Notes under the pieces: generated by a model
Database searches by the model: none
What the model was told of the DNA's origin: nothing
The model's input: the letters and a program-made list of their open reading frames with translations, nothing else
Made by a program: the position numbers and the translations under genes
Origin: Bradyrhizobium sp. AT1
Lineage (GTDB): Bacteria; Pseudomonadota; Alphaproteobacteria; Rhizobiales; Xanthobacteraceae
NCBI RefSeq assembly: GCF_001590795.1
Contig: NZ_JXDL01000001.1
Coordinates: forward strand, 7,202,134 to 7,266,133
Direction: 5' to 3'
Length of the DNA stretch: 64,000 bases
In this document: positions 49,916 to 58,654 of the stretch, piece after piece
How the letters are laid out: each line of letters opens with the position of its first letter
Numbering within the stretch: the stretch's first letter is position 1

Positions 49916-50899
49916 TCACGGCGTCAGCACGGCTGCGCCGAGAACCTGACCGGCCCGCAGCATGTTCAGCACCTCGTTGGCCTGATCGAGCGGGAATGCC
50001 GTCGTTTCCGCGTGCACGCCAGCTTGTGGAGCGATCTTGAGGAAATCGAGGCCATCCTGCCGGGTCAGATTGGCGACCGAGACCAGCTGCCGTTCCTGCC
50101 AGAGCAAATCATACGGAAAGCCTGGAATGTCGGTCATGTGGATGCCGGCGCACACGACGCGGCCGCCCTTGCGGACCGCGCGCAGCGCGGCCGGGACTAG
50201 CTCGCCGGCTGGCGCGTAGATGATGGCGGCGTCGAGCGGCTCGTCGGGCACCTCGTCAGAGGGCCCCGTCCAGACGGCCCCGAGACGACGTGCAAAGTCC
50301 TGTGCAGCGGTGTCGCTACGTCGCGTGAACGCATACACGGATCGTCCCTGCCAAATCGCAACCTGCGCAATGATGTGGCCGGCCGCGCCAAAGCCATAGA
50401 GGCCGAGCCGGTCGGCGGGACCGGCCAGCACCAGCGAGCGCCAGCCGATCAGCCCCGCGCACAGCAGTGGAGCAATCTCCACGTCGTTGCCGGCCTCACC
50501 GAGGGGAAAGGCGTAGCGCGCGTCGGCGATGGTGTGGGTCGCGTAGCCGCCGTCGCGCGTGTAGCCCGTGAACAGCGGTGCGTCACACAGGTTTTCCATG
50601 CCCTCACGACAGAAGCGGCATCGTCCGCAGGTGAAACCGAGCCAGGGAATGCCGACGCGATCACCGGGCGCATGCGTCGTGACATTCAGACCCACCAGAT
50701 CGACCCGACCGACAATCTCGTGGCCAGGCACGATTGGGTAGCGAATATCGGGTAGCTCGTCGTCGACGAGATGAAGATCGGTCCGGCATACCCCGCAGGC
50801 GCTGATCTTCACTCGGAGCTGACCCTCGCCGGGTATCGGGTCGGGCCGCTCCACCATCTGGAGCCGCGTTCGCGGGGCCGGCAACACCATCGCACGCAT
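49916..50899 (-). CDS. Zinc-dependent alcohol dehydrogenase
   Basis: A 327-residue MDR-family enzyme: ISACGVCRTDLHLVDDELP (catalytic Zn Cys), PIVPGHEIVGRVDLVG, the structural-zinc cysteines in CGRCRFCREGMENLCDAP, GYTRDGGYATHTIADARYAFPL and the Rossmann region LGLYGFGAAGHIIAQVAIW. It oxidises or reduces a small alcohol/aldehyde using NAD(P). I set the start at 50899 because GGAG is seven bases upstream; six extra residues are possible from 50917. A FixK box upstream suggests low-oxygen induction of this three-gene operon. Confidence 0.9.
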   Translation of the reverse strand: MRAMVLPAPRTRLQMVERPDPIPGEGQLRVKISACGVCRTDLHLVDDELPDIRYPIVPGHEIVGRVDLVGLNVTTHAPGDRVGIPWLGFTCGRCRFCREGMENLCDAPLFTGYTRDGGYATHTIADARYAFPLGEAGNDVEIAPLLCAGLIGWRSLVLAGPADRLGLYGFGAAGHIIAQVAIWQGRSVYAFTRRSDTAAQDFARRLGAVWTGPSDEVPDEPLDAAIIYAPAGELVPAALRAVRKGGRVVCAGIHMTDIPGFPYDLLWQERQLVSVANLTRQDGLDFLKIAPQAGVHAETTAFPLDQANEVLNMLRAGQVLGAAVLTP

Positions 50900-50961
50900 G
50901 AGCTTCTCCGGGGCCAACCGCTCCGACTGAATTATCCATAGAATGATTGGACGACCAGTCC

Positions 50962-50975
50962 TTGACGTCGGTCAA
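50962..50975 (-). promoter_or_regulatory. FixK/FNR box for the alcohol dehydrogenase operon
   Basis: TTGACGTCGGTCAA. Class II geometry gives a start site near 50928, 29 bases before the ATG. Confidence 0.75.
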
Positions 50976-51012
50976 CGCCTGTTTCCGGCCGACCGGACCG
51001 AGTTCCCTTGGC

Positions 51013-51026
51013 TTGACGAGGATCAA
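51013..51026 (+). promoter_or_regulatory. FixK/FNR box for the universal stress protein gene
   Basis: TTGACGAGGATCAA. The predicted start site is near 51060, 14 bases before the ATG, which leaves just the AAGGAG ribosome site in the leader. Confidence 0.75.
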
Positions 51027-51073
51027 GCCTCTCGACGAAAGCCGGCCTATTGTGGCGGCCAAGGAGAATCCCG

Positions 51074-51913
51074 ATGCCCATCAAGGATGTCTTTCTGCCG
51101 CTTGTCGGCCAGCCGCGCGGGCCGGCCCTGGTTGCGATCGAGAAATGTGTGGCCGTCGCCGCCGCCCTCGGCGCCAGGATCACCGCGTTGGCGCTCGAGG
51201 AAGAGGTCTATGAGCGGCCGAAGGTGATGCTGCCCTACAATCGCGATTCCGCGGAGGCTGCTAGCTCGCGTGAGGCGGCCGACGTGCAGCAGCTGCTGAA
51301 CGCCTTCACCCATGCGGCGTCCCGCGCGAACGTTCGCGCCCAGAGCCGAACGGGCAAGGTGCCGGCAGACCAGATCGCGGCGGTCCTGGCCGAGCACGCC
51401 CGTTTCAGCGATCTGACCCTGTTTCCCGTGAAGCCGCACGACAGCCGAACGGAGAGCTTTGTCGAAGCTTTCCTGTTCGAATCCGGGCGGCCGCTGTTGC
51501 TTTGTCCGGAGCAGCATGCGGAGCAGTTGCGGCCGGAGTTCGAGAACGTCATGGTCGCCTGGGATCACTCCGCCCGTGCGGCGCGAGCGGTCGGCGACGC
51601 GCTGCCGGTTCTGCAGGCGGCGGCCTCTGTCCGCGTGGTGACCGTGGCGGATGACAAGACCGAAGCGATCGTGCAATCCGGAACCGCTTTCGTCGATCAT
51701 TTGCGGGAACACGGCGTTCCCGCCTCGTTCGAAACGACCAAAGGCAGCGGCAGCTCAATCGGCAAGGTCCTGGGAAACTGGGCGAATTCCCACGGCATGG
51801 ATGTGATCGTGATGGGTGCCTATCACCATTCGCGCCTGAACGAGATCGTGTGGGGCGGTGTGACAAAGACCGTCATTGGCCAGCCACCATGCTGGGTTAT
51901 GATCTCCCACTAG
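51074..51913 (+). CDS. Universal stress protein
   Basis: A 279-residue tandem Usp. The N-terminal domain (1-140) is degenerate and lacks the nucleotide loop. The C-terminal domain (about 155-279) starts ENVMVAWDHSARAARAVGDALPVLQAA and has VIVMGAYHHSRLNEIVWGGVTKTVI, the place of the G-x2-G-x9-G motif, although the first Gly is only partly matched. AAGGAG lies seven bases before the ATG. It precedes the acyl-CoA ligase/acetyltransferase gene by 65 bp and is probably transcribed with it from the FixK-controlled promoter. Confidence 0.9.
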   Translation: MPIKDVFLPLVGQPRGPALVAIEKCVAVAAALGARITALALEEEVYERPKVMLPYNRDSAEAASSREAADVQQLLNAFTHAASRANVRAQSRTGKVPADQIAAVLAEHARFSDLTLFPVKPHDSRTESFVEAFLFESGRPLLLCPEQHAEQLRPEFENVMVAWDHSARAARAVGDALPVLQAAASVRVVTVADDKTEAIVQSGTAFVDHLREHGVPASFETTKGSGSSIGKVLGNWANSHGMDVIVMGAYHHSRLNEIVWGGVTKTVIGQPPCWVMISH

Positions 51914-51978
51914 GCGCGTTACTTTCCAGCCTGATCGTCAACCATCGGAACCGTCGCTGACCGGGCGCATTTGCTTTC

Positions 51979-54672
51979 ATGTCAACCTATCGTCTGAACA
52001 ATCTGCTGGCGCCGCGTTCAGTCGCGCTCGTCGGCGCGAGCGCGCGTCCGGTCTCGGTCGGACGTGCCGTTCTGGAGAACATTCACAAGACCGGATTCAA
52101 GGGGCGGTTCGGCCTCGTCAATCCGCGCCATGCCGAAATCGGCGGCGTTGCCGCGGTGAAGAGTCTGGACCGGTTGGACTTCGTGCCCGAGCTCGTGGTC
52201 ATCACGGCGCCGGCGCGTGAGATTCCGGACATCATCGATCAGGCCGGGCGTCGTGGCTCGGCGGGCGCCTTGATCGTCTCGGCCGGGCTCGGCTACGGAC
52301 CGGGATCTCTGCACGAGGCCGCAATCGTGGCGGCCCGCAAATACGGCATGCGGCTGATCGGACCGAACTGCCTCGGCATCATGATGCCCGGCGTCAGCCT
52401 CAATGCCAGCTTTGCCGCGCATATGCCGGGGGCGGGCAGCCTCGCGCTGATCTCGCAATCGGGCGCGATCGCTGCCGGCATGGTCGACTGGGCTGCGCAG
52501 CGCGGCGTCGGCTTCTCCGGCATCGTGTCGATTGGCGATCAAATCGACGTCGATATTGCCGATCTGCTCGATTATTTCGCAATGGATCACAAGACGCGCG
52601 CGATCCTGCTCTACATCGAGTCCATCAAGGATGCGCGCAAGTTCATGTCGGCGGCGCGTGCCGCCGCGCGCGTGAAACCTGTCGTCGTGGTGAAATCCGG
52701 TCGCATGGCGCAGGGTGCGAAAGCCGCGGCCACGCATACCGGCGCGCTCGCCGGCGCCGACGCGGTCTATGACGCGGCGTTTCGCCGCGCGGGTGTCCTG
52801 CGGGTCTCCGACCTGCGTGAGCTGTTCGATTGTGCCGAGACACTCGGCCGCGTCGAATCGCCGACGGGAAAGCGTCTCGCCATCCTGACCAATGGCGGCG
52901 GCATCGGCGTGCTCGCCGTCGATCGATTGGTCGAACTCGGCGGAATTCCGGCGACCCTCTCGCCGGAGGTGCGCAAGACGCTCGATGCGGTTCTGCCGCC
53001 GACCTGGTCCGGTGCAAATCCCGTCGACATCGTCGGCGACGCTGACGCATCGCGCTACGCGGCGGCTTTGGAGGTGCTGCTGGCCGATCGTGACAATGAT
53101 GCAGTCCTGGTCCTCAACGTGCAAACGGCGATCGCCTCGGCCGCCGCGATCGCCACGACCGTGACGGAGCTCGTCGCCAAGTATCGAAAAGAGCACCGCA
53201 GCTGGGCGAAGCCTGTATTGGCAGCCTGGGTTGGAGCCGATCAGCACATCATTCAGGCACTCTCCAGCGCCGGTGTGCCGAACTATCCGACCGAGGACGA
53301 TGCCGTCCGCGGCTTCATGTATCTGGTCCGGCACCGCGAAGTGGTGGAGGAGTTGAGCCAGGTTCCTCCCGCGATGCCCGACACGTTCGTTCCGGATGCC
53401 CGGGGCGCGAGGCAGGTCGTCACCGCCGCGATCGCGGACGGTCGTGAGTGGCTCGAGCCTGTCGAGATCAAAAACCTGCTCGAAGCCTACGACATCGCGA
53501 TGGTGCCGACCTATGCGGCATCCGATGTCGAGCAGGCGGTTGGCTATGCAAACGAGATCTTCGCACAGGGTGGCACCGTCGTGCTGAAGATCATGTCGCG
53601 GGACATCACCCACAAATCCGATGTCGGCGGTGTCGTTCTCAATCTGACCACGCCTGAAGCCGTGCGAGGGGCTGCCGCGAACATTCTTGCGCGGGCGAAG
53701 AAGCTGCGTCCGGAGGCGCGTATCGGCGGCGTCATCGTCCAGGCGATGGTCGTCAAGGCGAAGGCGCGCGAGCTGATCCTGGGCCTCGCCGATGATCCCA
53801 CGTTCGGCACCGTCGTCGTGTTCGGTCGCGGAGGCACGGCGGTGGAAATCATCAACGACAAGGCGCTGGCGCTGCCGCCACTGGATTTGCAGCTCGCTCG
53901 CGACCTGATCGATCGCACGCGTGTATCGCGGCTGCTAAAGGCCTATCGTGACGTGCCGGCGGTCAAGCAAGACGCCGTCGCCATGGTGCTGGTCAAGCTG
54001 GCGCAGATGGCGGCCGATATTCCCGAGATCCGCGAATTCGACATCAATCCGCTGCTGGCGGACGAAACCGGCGTGACCGCAGTCGACGCCCGCGTCGCGG
54101 TCGGGCCGCCGCAACGGAAGTTCGCCGGCTCCGGCCCGGCCAATTTCGCCGTTCGCGCCTATCCCTCGCAATGGGAGCGCCGCCTCAAGGTCAAGGACGA
54201 CTGGCGCATCTTCGTGCGGCCCATGCGCCCCGAGGACGAGCCGACCATCCACGAATTCCTGCGCCACGTCACGGCGCACGACCTTCGCCTGCGTTTCTTC
54301 GCACCGATGAAGGAGTTCACCCACGAGTTCATCGCGCGCCTGACCCAGCTCGACTATGCGCGCGCGATGGCCTTCATTGCCTTCGACGAGGCTACTGGCG
54401 AAATGGTCGGCGTGGTCCGGCTGCATTCGGATTCGATCTACGAGAGCGGCGAATACGCCATCCTGCTACGGTCCGATCTCAAGGGCAGGGGGCTCGGCTG
54501 GGCCCTCATGCAGTTGATCATCGACTACGCGCGGTCGGAAGGTCTGAAGGTCATATCGGGCGACGTGCTCAAGGAGAACGCCGTGATGCTCGAGATGTGC
54601 CGCGACCTCGGCTTCGAGGTCAAGCCTGATCCGTCCGAGCCTGATATCTGCGACGTCAAATTGAAGCTCTGA
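51979..54672 (+). CDS. NDP-forming acyl-CoA synthetase fused to a GNAT acetyltransferase (Pat-like)
   Basis: An 897-residue protein. Residues 1-130 are the CoA-binding Rossmann domain (NNLLAPRSVALVGASARPVSVGRAVL), 140-460 the succinyl-CoA-ligase-like part with the phospho-His region AATHTGALAGADAVYDAAFRRAG, 480-700 the ATP-grasp domain (VVLKIMSRDITHKSDVGGVVLNL), and 735-897 a GNAT domain (RFFAPMKEFTHEFIARLTQLDYARAMAFIA..GRGLGWALMQLIID). Proteins of this layout either make acetyl-CoA or acetylate and inactivate acyl-CoA synthetases, as Pat does. Neighbouring stress and fermentation-type genes suggest carbon balance under low oxygen. The overlapping antisense frame is a shadow. Confidence 0.9.
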   Translation: MSTYRLNNLLAPRSVALVGASARPVSVGRAVLENIHKTGFKGRFGLVNPRHAEIGGVAAVKSLDRLDFVPELVVITAPAREIPDIIDQAGRRGSAGALIVSAGLGYGPGSLHEAAIVAARKYGMRLIGPNCLGIMMPGVSLNASFAAHMPGAGSLALISQSGAIAAGMVDWAAQRGVGFSGIVSIGDQIDVDIADLLDYFAMDHKTRAILLYIESIKDARKFMSAARAAARVKPVVVVKSGRMAQGAKAAATHTGALAGADAVYDAAFRRAGVLRVSDLRELFDCAETLGRVESPTGKRLAILTNGGGIGVLAVDRLVELGGIPATLSPEVRKTLDAVLPPTWSGANPVDIVGDADASRYAAALEVLLADRDNDAVLVLNVQTAIASAAAIATTVTELVAKYRKEHRSWAKPVLAAWVGADQHIIQALSSAGVPNYPTEDDAVRGFMYLVRHREVVEELSQVPPAMPDTFVPDARGARQVVTAAIADGREWLEPVEIKNLLEAYDIAMVPTYAASDVEQAVGYANEIFAQGGTVVLKIMSRDITHKSDVGGVVLNLTTPEAVRGAAANILARAKKLRPEARIGGVIVQAMVVKAKARELILGLADDPTFGTVVVFGRGGTAVEIINDKALALPPLDLQLARDLIDRTRVSRLLKAYRDVPAVKQDAVAMVLVKLAQMAADIPEIREFDINPLLADETGVTAVDARVAVGPPQRKFAGSGPANFAVRAYPSQWERRLKVKDDWRIFVRPMRPEDEPTIHEFLRHVTAHDLRLRFFAPMKEFTHEFIARLTQLDYARAMAFIAFDEATGEMVGVVRLHSDSIYESGEYAILLRSDLKGRGLGWALMQLIIDYARSEGLKVISGDVLKENAVMLEMCRDLGFEVKPDPSEPDICDVKLKL

Positions 54673-54673
54673 C

Positions 54674-54699
54674 GAGCGCGCTTCAAGAGCGCGCTTCAG
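54674..54699. terminator. Hairpin between convergent genes
   Basis: The 13-mer GAGCGCGCTTCA[AG] occurs twice in tandem; the two AGCGCGCT palindromes can pair as an 8-bp stem with a TCAAG loop. It overlaps the last codons of the leftward gene. There is no T-run, so termination is only possible. Confidence 0.4.
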
Positions 54700-55183
54700 C
54701 CGAACTCGTCGCGGCGGATGTCTTCGCGGATGCCTTGGCGGTCGTCCGCAAGTTCCGAATGATGATGGCGATCAAGGGCACCAGCACCGGCACGATCGTG
54801 CTGAGCGGATGATGCACCGCGCCTGACACCTGGGCCTGGAACGCGCGCGCCTCGACTTGAAGGGCTTCGATGGAGGTGTCGTGAATTTCGTTGGCAAGCT
54901 CGATGTCGCGGCCTGACGGAGCCCGGCCGGCGATCGCGAAGAGTGCGGCCGCGATGGCGAAATTGACGGCGCCGAGGATGGCGGCCGCGGCAATCGCGCT
55001 CCAGATCTGGACCAGCGCGAAATAGGCGGACAGCTCCAGCATCAGAAGTCCGAACGCCGCGATCAGCGCCGCAAACGCCCGCAAGCCGAGGCCGATCAGC
55101 AGATGGCGCAGCCTGATGTCCGCGATGATCCTGTCGGTGCGCCACAGCGCGCGCAGGTGTTTGACCACATTCTCGGTATTCAC
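54683..55183 (-). CDS. Holin-like membrane protein
   Basis: A 166-residue protein with three hydrophobic segments: residues about 28-50 (LIGLGLRAFAALIAAFGLLML), 55-85, and a C-terminal one LSTIVPVLVPLIAIIIRNL. The first two segments fit the phage-holin-superfamily-III-like (Phage_holin_3_6) pattern that pairs with DUF883/YqjD genes in stress operons. The start is GTG 55183, directly after the TAA of the YqjD-like gene, so translation is coupled. A lytic role is unlikely; envelope stress is the more likely context. Confidence 0.75.
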   Translation of the reverse strand: MNTENVVKHLRALWRTDRIIADIRLRHLLIGLGLRAFAALIAAFGLLMLELSAYFALVQIWSAIAAAAILGAVNFAIAAALFAIAGRAPSGRDIELANEIHDTSIEALQVEARAFQAQVSGAVHHPLSTIVPVLVPLIAIIIRNLRTTAKASAKTSAATSSAEARS

Positions 55184-55459
55184 TTAGTGTCTCCTCAGCA
55201 TGAAGCCGACAACGACGCCGAGCGCGAAGGCGGAGGCGAGCGATGTGATCGGGCGGTCCGCAATGAGCCCCTGAAGCTGCTCTTGCTCTTCGTCGACGGT
55301 GTCGCCGAGTTCGCTCAACGCGGCCCGGATCTGATCGGCGAGCGCTTCGGCGCGATCCTTCGAACTCTCGAACATCTCCTCGCCGGCGGTGCTCAGCAAG
55401 CGTGTGACATCGACCTTCAGCGCCCGCAATTCTTCGCTCATCCTGTCACTGTTGAACAT
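55184..55459 (-). CDS. YqjD/DUF883-like membrane-anchored protein
   Basis: A 91-residue protein: a long amphipathic helix (MSEELRALKVDVTRLLSTAG..LADQIRAALSELGDTVDEEQEQLQGLIAD) followed by a C-terminal membrane segment with the DUF883 signature RPITSLASAFALGVVVGFMLRRH. Family members such as E. coli YqjD bind ribosomes at the inner membrane in stationary phase. The ATG at 55459 has GGGGA nine bases upstream; the longer frame to 55504 lacks a ribosome site. A FixK box lies 58-71 bases upstream. Confidence 0.85.
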   Translation of the reverse strand: MFNSDRMSEELRALKVDVTRLLSTAGEEMFESSKDRAEALADQIRAALSELGDTVDEEQEQLQGLIADRPITSLASAFALGVVVGFMLRRH

Positions 55460-55516
55460 GGACTTGATATCCCCGTTGAATGCAAGCAAGCCTAGGACCC
55501 GCACACGTGATTGCGC

Positions 55517-55530
55517 TTGATTTGCGTCAA
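55517..55530 (-). promoter_or_regulatory. FixK/FNR box for the YqjD-holin operon
   Basis: TTGATTTGCGTCAA. Centre 55523.5 predicts a start site near 55483, 24 bases before the ATG at 55459. Confidence 0.75.
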
Positions 55531-55551
55531 TCGGCGGGCGCGGTCCGGGGC

Positions 55552-55565
55552 TTGAGACAGGTCAA
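55552..55565 (+). promoter_or_regulatory. FixK/FNR box for the Mla-type operon
   Basis: TTGAGACAGGTCAA. Centre 55558.5 predicts a start site near 55599, 36 bases before GTG 55635. Confidence 0.7.
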
Positions 55566-55634
55566 GCCGGCGGCCATATGCTGACCTAGAAATGCCGTCT
55601 GAATGGGGACCGATTGTCCCGATGAGGTGGAAGC

Positions 55635-56771
55635 GTGAACCACGAACCGCTGTTGCTCGCAACGCCGTCCGGCGATGCGCTGAACTTGCGCCCCGAAGGG
55701 CCCTGGACCGCCGCGAATGTGGTCACGCTCGAGACATTGTCCCGGTCGGTCGGTGCAGACGTCGATCGCTCGCGCGTCGTCACCCTGGACATGTCGGGCG
55801 TCAGCGCGCTCGACACGCTCGGCGCCTGGGTCCTGGAAAAACTGTCGCGCAGGGCTGCATCAGCAGGCAGATCGACCGAATTCGTCGGTGTCGCCGATCA
55901 TTTCAGCGGGCTGATGGACGAGGTACGTCAGGTCAACCGCCACACGCCGGCCCCGACGGCTGCGCCCAATCCGGTGCTGGCGAGGCTGGGCGACCTCGGC
56001 AAATCCACGGTCGGGGCGCGGGAGGACATCACGATCTTCCTCCAGATGCTCGGCGCATTGTTCATGGCGGTGGTCGGCGTGCTGCGCCGGCCGCGGTCGC
56101 TGCGGCTGACGTCGCTGGTGTATCAGCTCTACCGCATCGGGTGGCAGGCGATTCCCATCGTTGCACTGATCACCTTCCTGATCGGCGCCATCATCGCGCA
56201 GCAGGGCTTCTTTCACTTCCGCAGATTCGGCGCGGAGTCCTACACCGTCGACATGGTCGGCATTCTGGTGCTTCGTGAGCTCGGCGTGCTGATCGTTGCC
56301 ATCATGGTCGCCGGCCGGTCGGGCAGCGCCTACACCGCCGAGCTCGGCTCGATGAAGATGCGCGAGGAGATCGACGCGCTCTCGACCATGGGGCTCGATC
56401 CGGTCGAGATCCTGATCCTGCCGCGCGTTGCGGCCCTGGTCATTGCGCTGCCGATCCTCACCTTCATCGGATCGATCGCCGCGCTCTATGGCGGCGGCCT
56501 CGTCGCGCAGTTCTATGGCGACATGGGGCCTGCGATCTACATCGCGCGTCTGCACGAGGCCATCACCGTCACCCATTTCGAGGTGGGCATCCTGAAGGCG
56601 CCGTTCATGGCGTTGGTCATAGGGATCGTGGCCTGCAGCGAGGGATTGCGCGTCAAGGGCAGCGCAGAGTCGCTCGGGCGGCAGACCACGACGTCAGTGG
56701 TGAAGTCGATTTTCCTGGTGATCGTGCTCGACGGCCTGTTCGCGATCTTCTTCGCCTCGATCGGAATGTGA
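55635..56771 (+). CDS. STAS-MlaE ABC transporter permease
   Basis: A 378-residue protein. Residues 1-110 form a STAS-type domain (VVTLDMSGVSALDTLGAWVLEKLSRRA), and 120-378 are an MlaE permease with five hydrophobic segments and the family blocks LVYQLYRIGWQAIPIVALITFLIGAIIAQQ, ELGSMKMREEIDALSTMGLDPVEILILPRV and VACSEGLRVKGSAESLGRQTTTSVV. It moves phospholipid or a related lipid across the inner membrane with its ATPase and MCE partner. GTG 55635 has GAGGTGG five bases upstream. First gene of a three-gene operon. Confidence 0.9.
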   Translation: MNHEPLLLATPSGDALNLRPEGPWTAANVVTLETLSRSVGADVDRSRVVTLDMSGVSALDTLGAWVLEKLSRRAASAGRSTEFVGVADHFSGLMDEVRQVNRHTPAPTAAPNPVLARLGDLGKSTVGAREDITIFLQMLGALFMAVVGVLRRPRSLRLTSLVYQLYRIGWQAIPIVALITFLIGAIIAQQGFFHFRRFGAESYTVDMVGILVLRELGVLIVAIMVAGRSGSAYTAELGSMKMREEIDALSTMGLDPVEILILPRVAALVIALPILTFIGSIAALYGGGLVAQFYGDMGPAIYIARLHEAITVTHFEVGILKAPFMALVIGIVACSEGLRVKGSAESLGRQTTTSVVKSIFLVIVLDGLFAIFFASIGM

Positions 56772-56773
56772 CG

Positions 56774-57541
56774 ATGGATGCACCGCAAGACCAGTTCGCG
56801 ATCCGCGTCCGTGATCTCGTGGTCGGTTTCGGCCGCCAGACCGTGCTCGACCATCTGTCGCTCGACGTCCGCCGGGGCGAGATCCTCGGGTTGGTAGGGG
56901 CGTCCGGCGGCGGCAAGTCGGTGCTGATGCGGACCATCATCGGCCTCATCAAGGGGCAGAGCGGGACCATCGAAGTCATGGGGCAGCCCATCGGCGGCCA
57001 CGGCCGCGGCGCAGCCACGACATGGGGCATCCTGTTCCAGCAGGGCGCGCTGTTCTCCTCGCTGACGGTCCGCCAGAACGTCCAGTTTCCTTTGCGTGAA
57101 AATCTCGTCCTGTCGCAAGAGCTGATGGACGAGATCGCGATCGCCAAGCTCGAAATGGTGGGCTTGCGTGCCCAGGATGCGGACAAATATCCGGCGGAGC
57201 TGTCCGGCGGCATGACCAAGCGCGTGGCGCTGGCGCGCGCGCTCGCGCTCGATCCGCCGATCCTGTTCCTGGACGAGCCGACCTCCGGCCTCGATCCGAT
57301 CGCCGCCGGTGATTTCGACGCGCTGATCACGACGCTGCAAAAGACGCTGGGGCTGACCGTGTTCATGGTGACCCACGACCTGGCGAGCCTGACCACGGTC
57401 TGCGACCGCGTCGCCGCGCTCGCCGACGGCAAGATCGTCGCGATCGGCCCGATGCGCGAATTGCTGCAATCCGAGCATCCATGGGTGCGCGCCTATTTCC
57501 ACGGCAAGCGCTCGCAGATGCTGCAACACGAAATGAGATGA
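56774..57541 (+). CDS. MlaF-type ABC transporter ATPase
   Basis: A 255-residue ATPase: VGASGGGKSVLMRTIIGL (Walker A), GILFQQGALFSSLTVRQNVQFPLRE (Q-loop and MlaF-specific block), LSGGMTKRVALARALALDPPILFLDEPTSGLDPIAAGDFD (signature, Walker B) and a His switch in MVTHDLASL. The MTKRVALARA form is typical of Mla/Mce ATPases. ATG 56774 is chosen; a GTG two codons earlier overlaps the permease stop. Confidence 0.9.
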   Translation: MDAPQDQFAIRVRDLVVGFGRQTVLDHLSLDVRRGEILGLVGASGGGKSVLMRTIIGLIKGQSGTIEVMGQPIGGHGRGAATTWGILFQQGALFSSLTVRQNVQFPLRENLVLSQELMDEIAIAKLEMVGLRAQDADKYPAELSGGMTKRVALARALALDPPILFLDEPTSGLDPIAAGDFDALITTLQKTLGLTVFMVTHDLASLTTVCDRVAALADGKIVAIGPMRELLQSEHPWVRAYFHGKRSQMLQHEMR

Positions 57542-57544
57542 GAC

Positions 57545-58648
57545 ATGGAAACCCGCGCTCCCTACGTGCTGATCGGCAGTTTCGTGCTGGCCGCGATCCT
57601 GGCGGTGTTTGGCTTCGTCTATTGGCTGAACAACACCGGCGGCATCGGGCCGCGCACGAACTACCACGTGCAATTCCAAGGGCCGGTCCCTGGCCTCCTG
57701 GTCGGCGCTGGCGTGCTGTTCAACGGCATCCGAGTCGGAGAAGTGACCCAGCTCGGGCTCGCGCTTGATAATCCGCGCTTCGTCAACGCGACGATCTCGG
57801 TTGCCGCCGCCACGCCGGTGCGTTCCGACACCAAGGTCGGTCTGGAATTCCAGGGCCTGACCGGTGTGCCGGTGGTGACGTTGGAGGGCGGGGTGATCAC
57901 GGCCAAGTCCGGCGAGCCGCCGTCTTTGATCGCGGAAGCCGGTGCCGGTCAAAGCATGACGCAGGCGGCGCGCGATGCACTGCGCCGGGTCGACACGGTG
58001 CTCGAGGACAATTCCGGCCCGCTGAAGGACACCATCGCCAATCTCAAGACGTTCTCCGACGGGCTCGCGCGCAACACCGGCAAGATCGACGGCATTCTGG
58101 CCGGCCTGGAGAAGATGACTGGCGGTGGCACACCTGCGCCGAAGGTCACCTACGATCTGCACACGCCGCAGAACCTCGGCCCGGCCGCCAAGACGCTCTC
58201 GGCGTCACTGGCCATCCCCGAGCCAAGCGCGGTCGCGATGCTGCAGACCCAGCGCATGCTGTTCTCACCCAGCGGGGACAGGCCGGGTTTTGCCGATTTC
58301 CTCTGGGCCGACAGCATTCCGAAATTGCTCCAGGCGCGCCTGATCGACAGCTTTGAGAATTACGACATCGCCCACGCCCCCTTGCGCACGTCGGATCTCG
58401 GTCAGGCGGATTATCAGCTGCTGATCGACATCCGGCGCTTCCGGATCGCCACGGAGGGCGAGCCACGGGTCGAGATCGGACTGTCGGCGCGGATCGTCGA
58501 CAAGAACGGCAAGGTGGTTGCCTCGCGCCTGGTCGAGACCAGCGAGAAGCTCGACAAGGTCGAGCCGGCCGCTTCGGTCGCCGCCTTCGACGCGGCTTTT
58601 GCCCGCATCGCCAAAGAGCTGATCGGGTGGACCGTGCAGGCGGTGTGA
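57545..58648 (+). CDS. MlaD/MCE protein fused to a PqiC-like lipoprotein-type domain
   Basis: A 367-residue protein with one N-terminal membrane helix (YVLIGSFVLAAILAVFGFVYWL), an MCE domain at about 40-115 (YHVQFQGPVPGLLVGAGVLFNGIRVGEVTQLGL..GLEFQGLTGVPVVTLEGG), a helical linker, then from about 195 a domain resembling the auxiliary lipoprotein PqiC/DUF330 (LQTQRMLFSPSGDRPGFADFLWADSIPKLLQARLIDSFENYD). In most systems this last part is a separate outer-membrane lipoprotein. It is the substrate-binding component of the transporter, anchored in the inner membrane and facing the periplasm. It starts three bases after the ATPase stop. Confidence 0.85.
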   Translation: METRAPYVLIGSFVLAAILAVFGFVYWLNNTGGIGPRTNYHVQFQGPVPGLLVGAGVLFNGIRVGEVTQLGLALDNPRFVNATISVAAATPVRSDTKVGLEFQGLTGVPVVTLEGGVITAKSGEPPSLIAEAGAGQSMTQAARDALRRVDTVLEDNSGPLKDTIANLKTFSDGLARNTGKIDGILAGLEKMTGGGTPAPKVTYDLHTPQNLGPAAKTLSASLAIPEPSAVAMLQTQRMLFSPSGDRPGFADFLWADSIPKLLQARLIDSFENYDIAHAPLRTSDLGQADYQLLIDIRRFRIATEGEPRVEIGLSARIVDKNGKVVASRLVETSEKLDKVEPAASVAAFDAAFARIAKELIGWTVQAV

Positions 58649-58654
58649 CGCCGT

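Noticed and set aside
52018..53613. 531-residue antisense open frame inside the acyl-CoA ligase/GNAT gene
   Set aside because: Same reasoning: no recognisable motif, low-complexity composition, opposite to a well-supported gene.
56537..58162. 541-residue antisense open frame across the Mla-type genes
   Set aside because: The sense strand carries three genes with complete family motifs and coupled starts.
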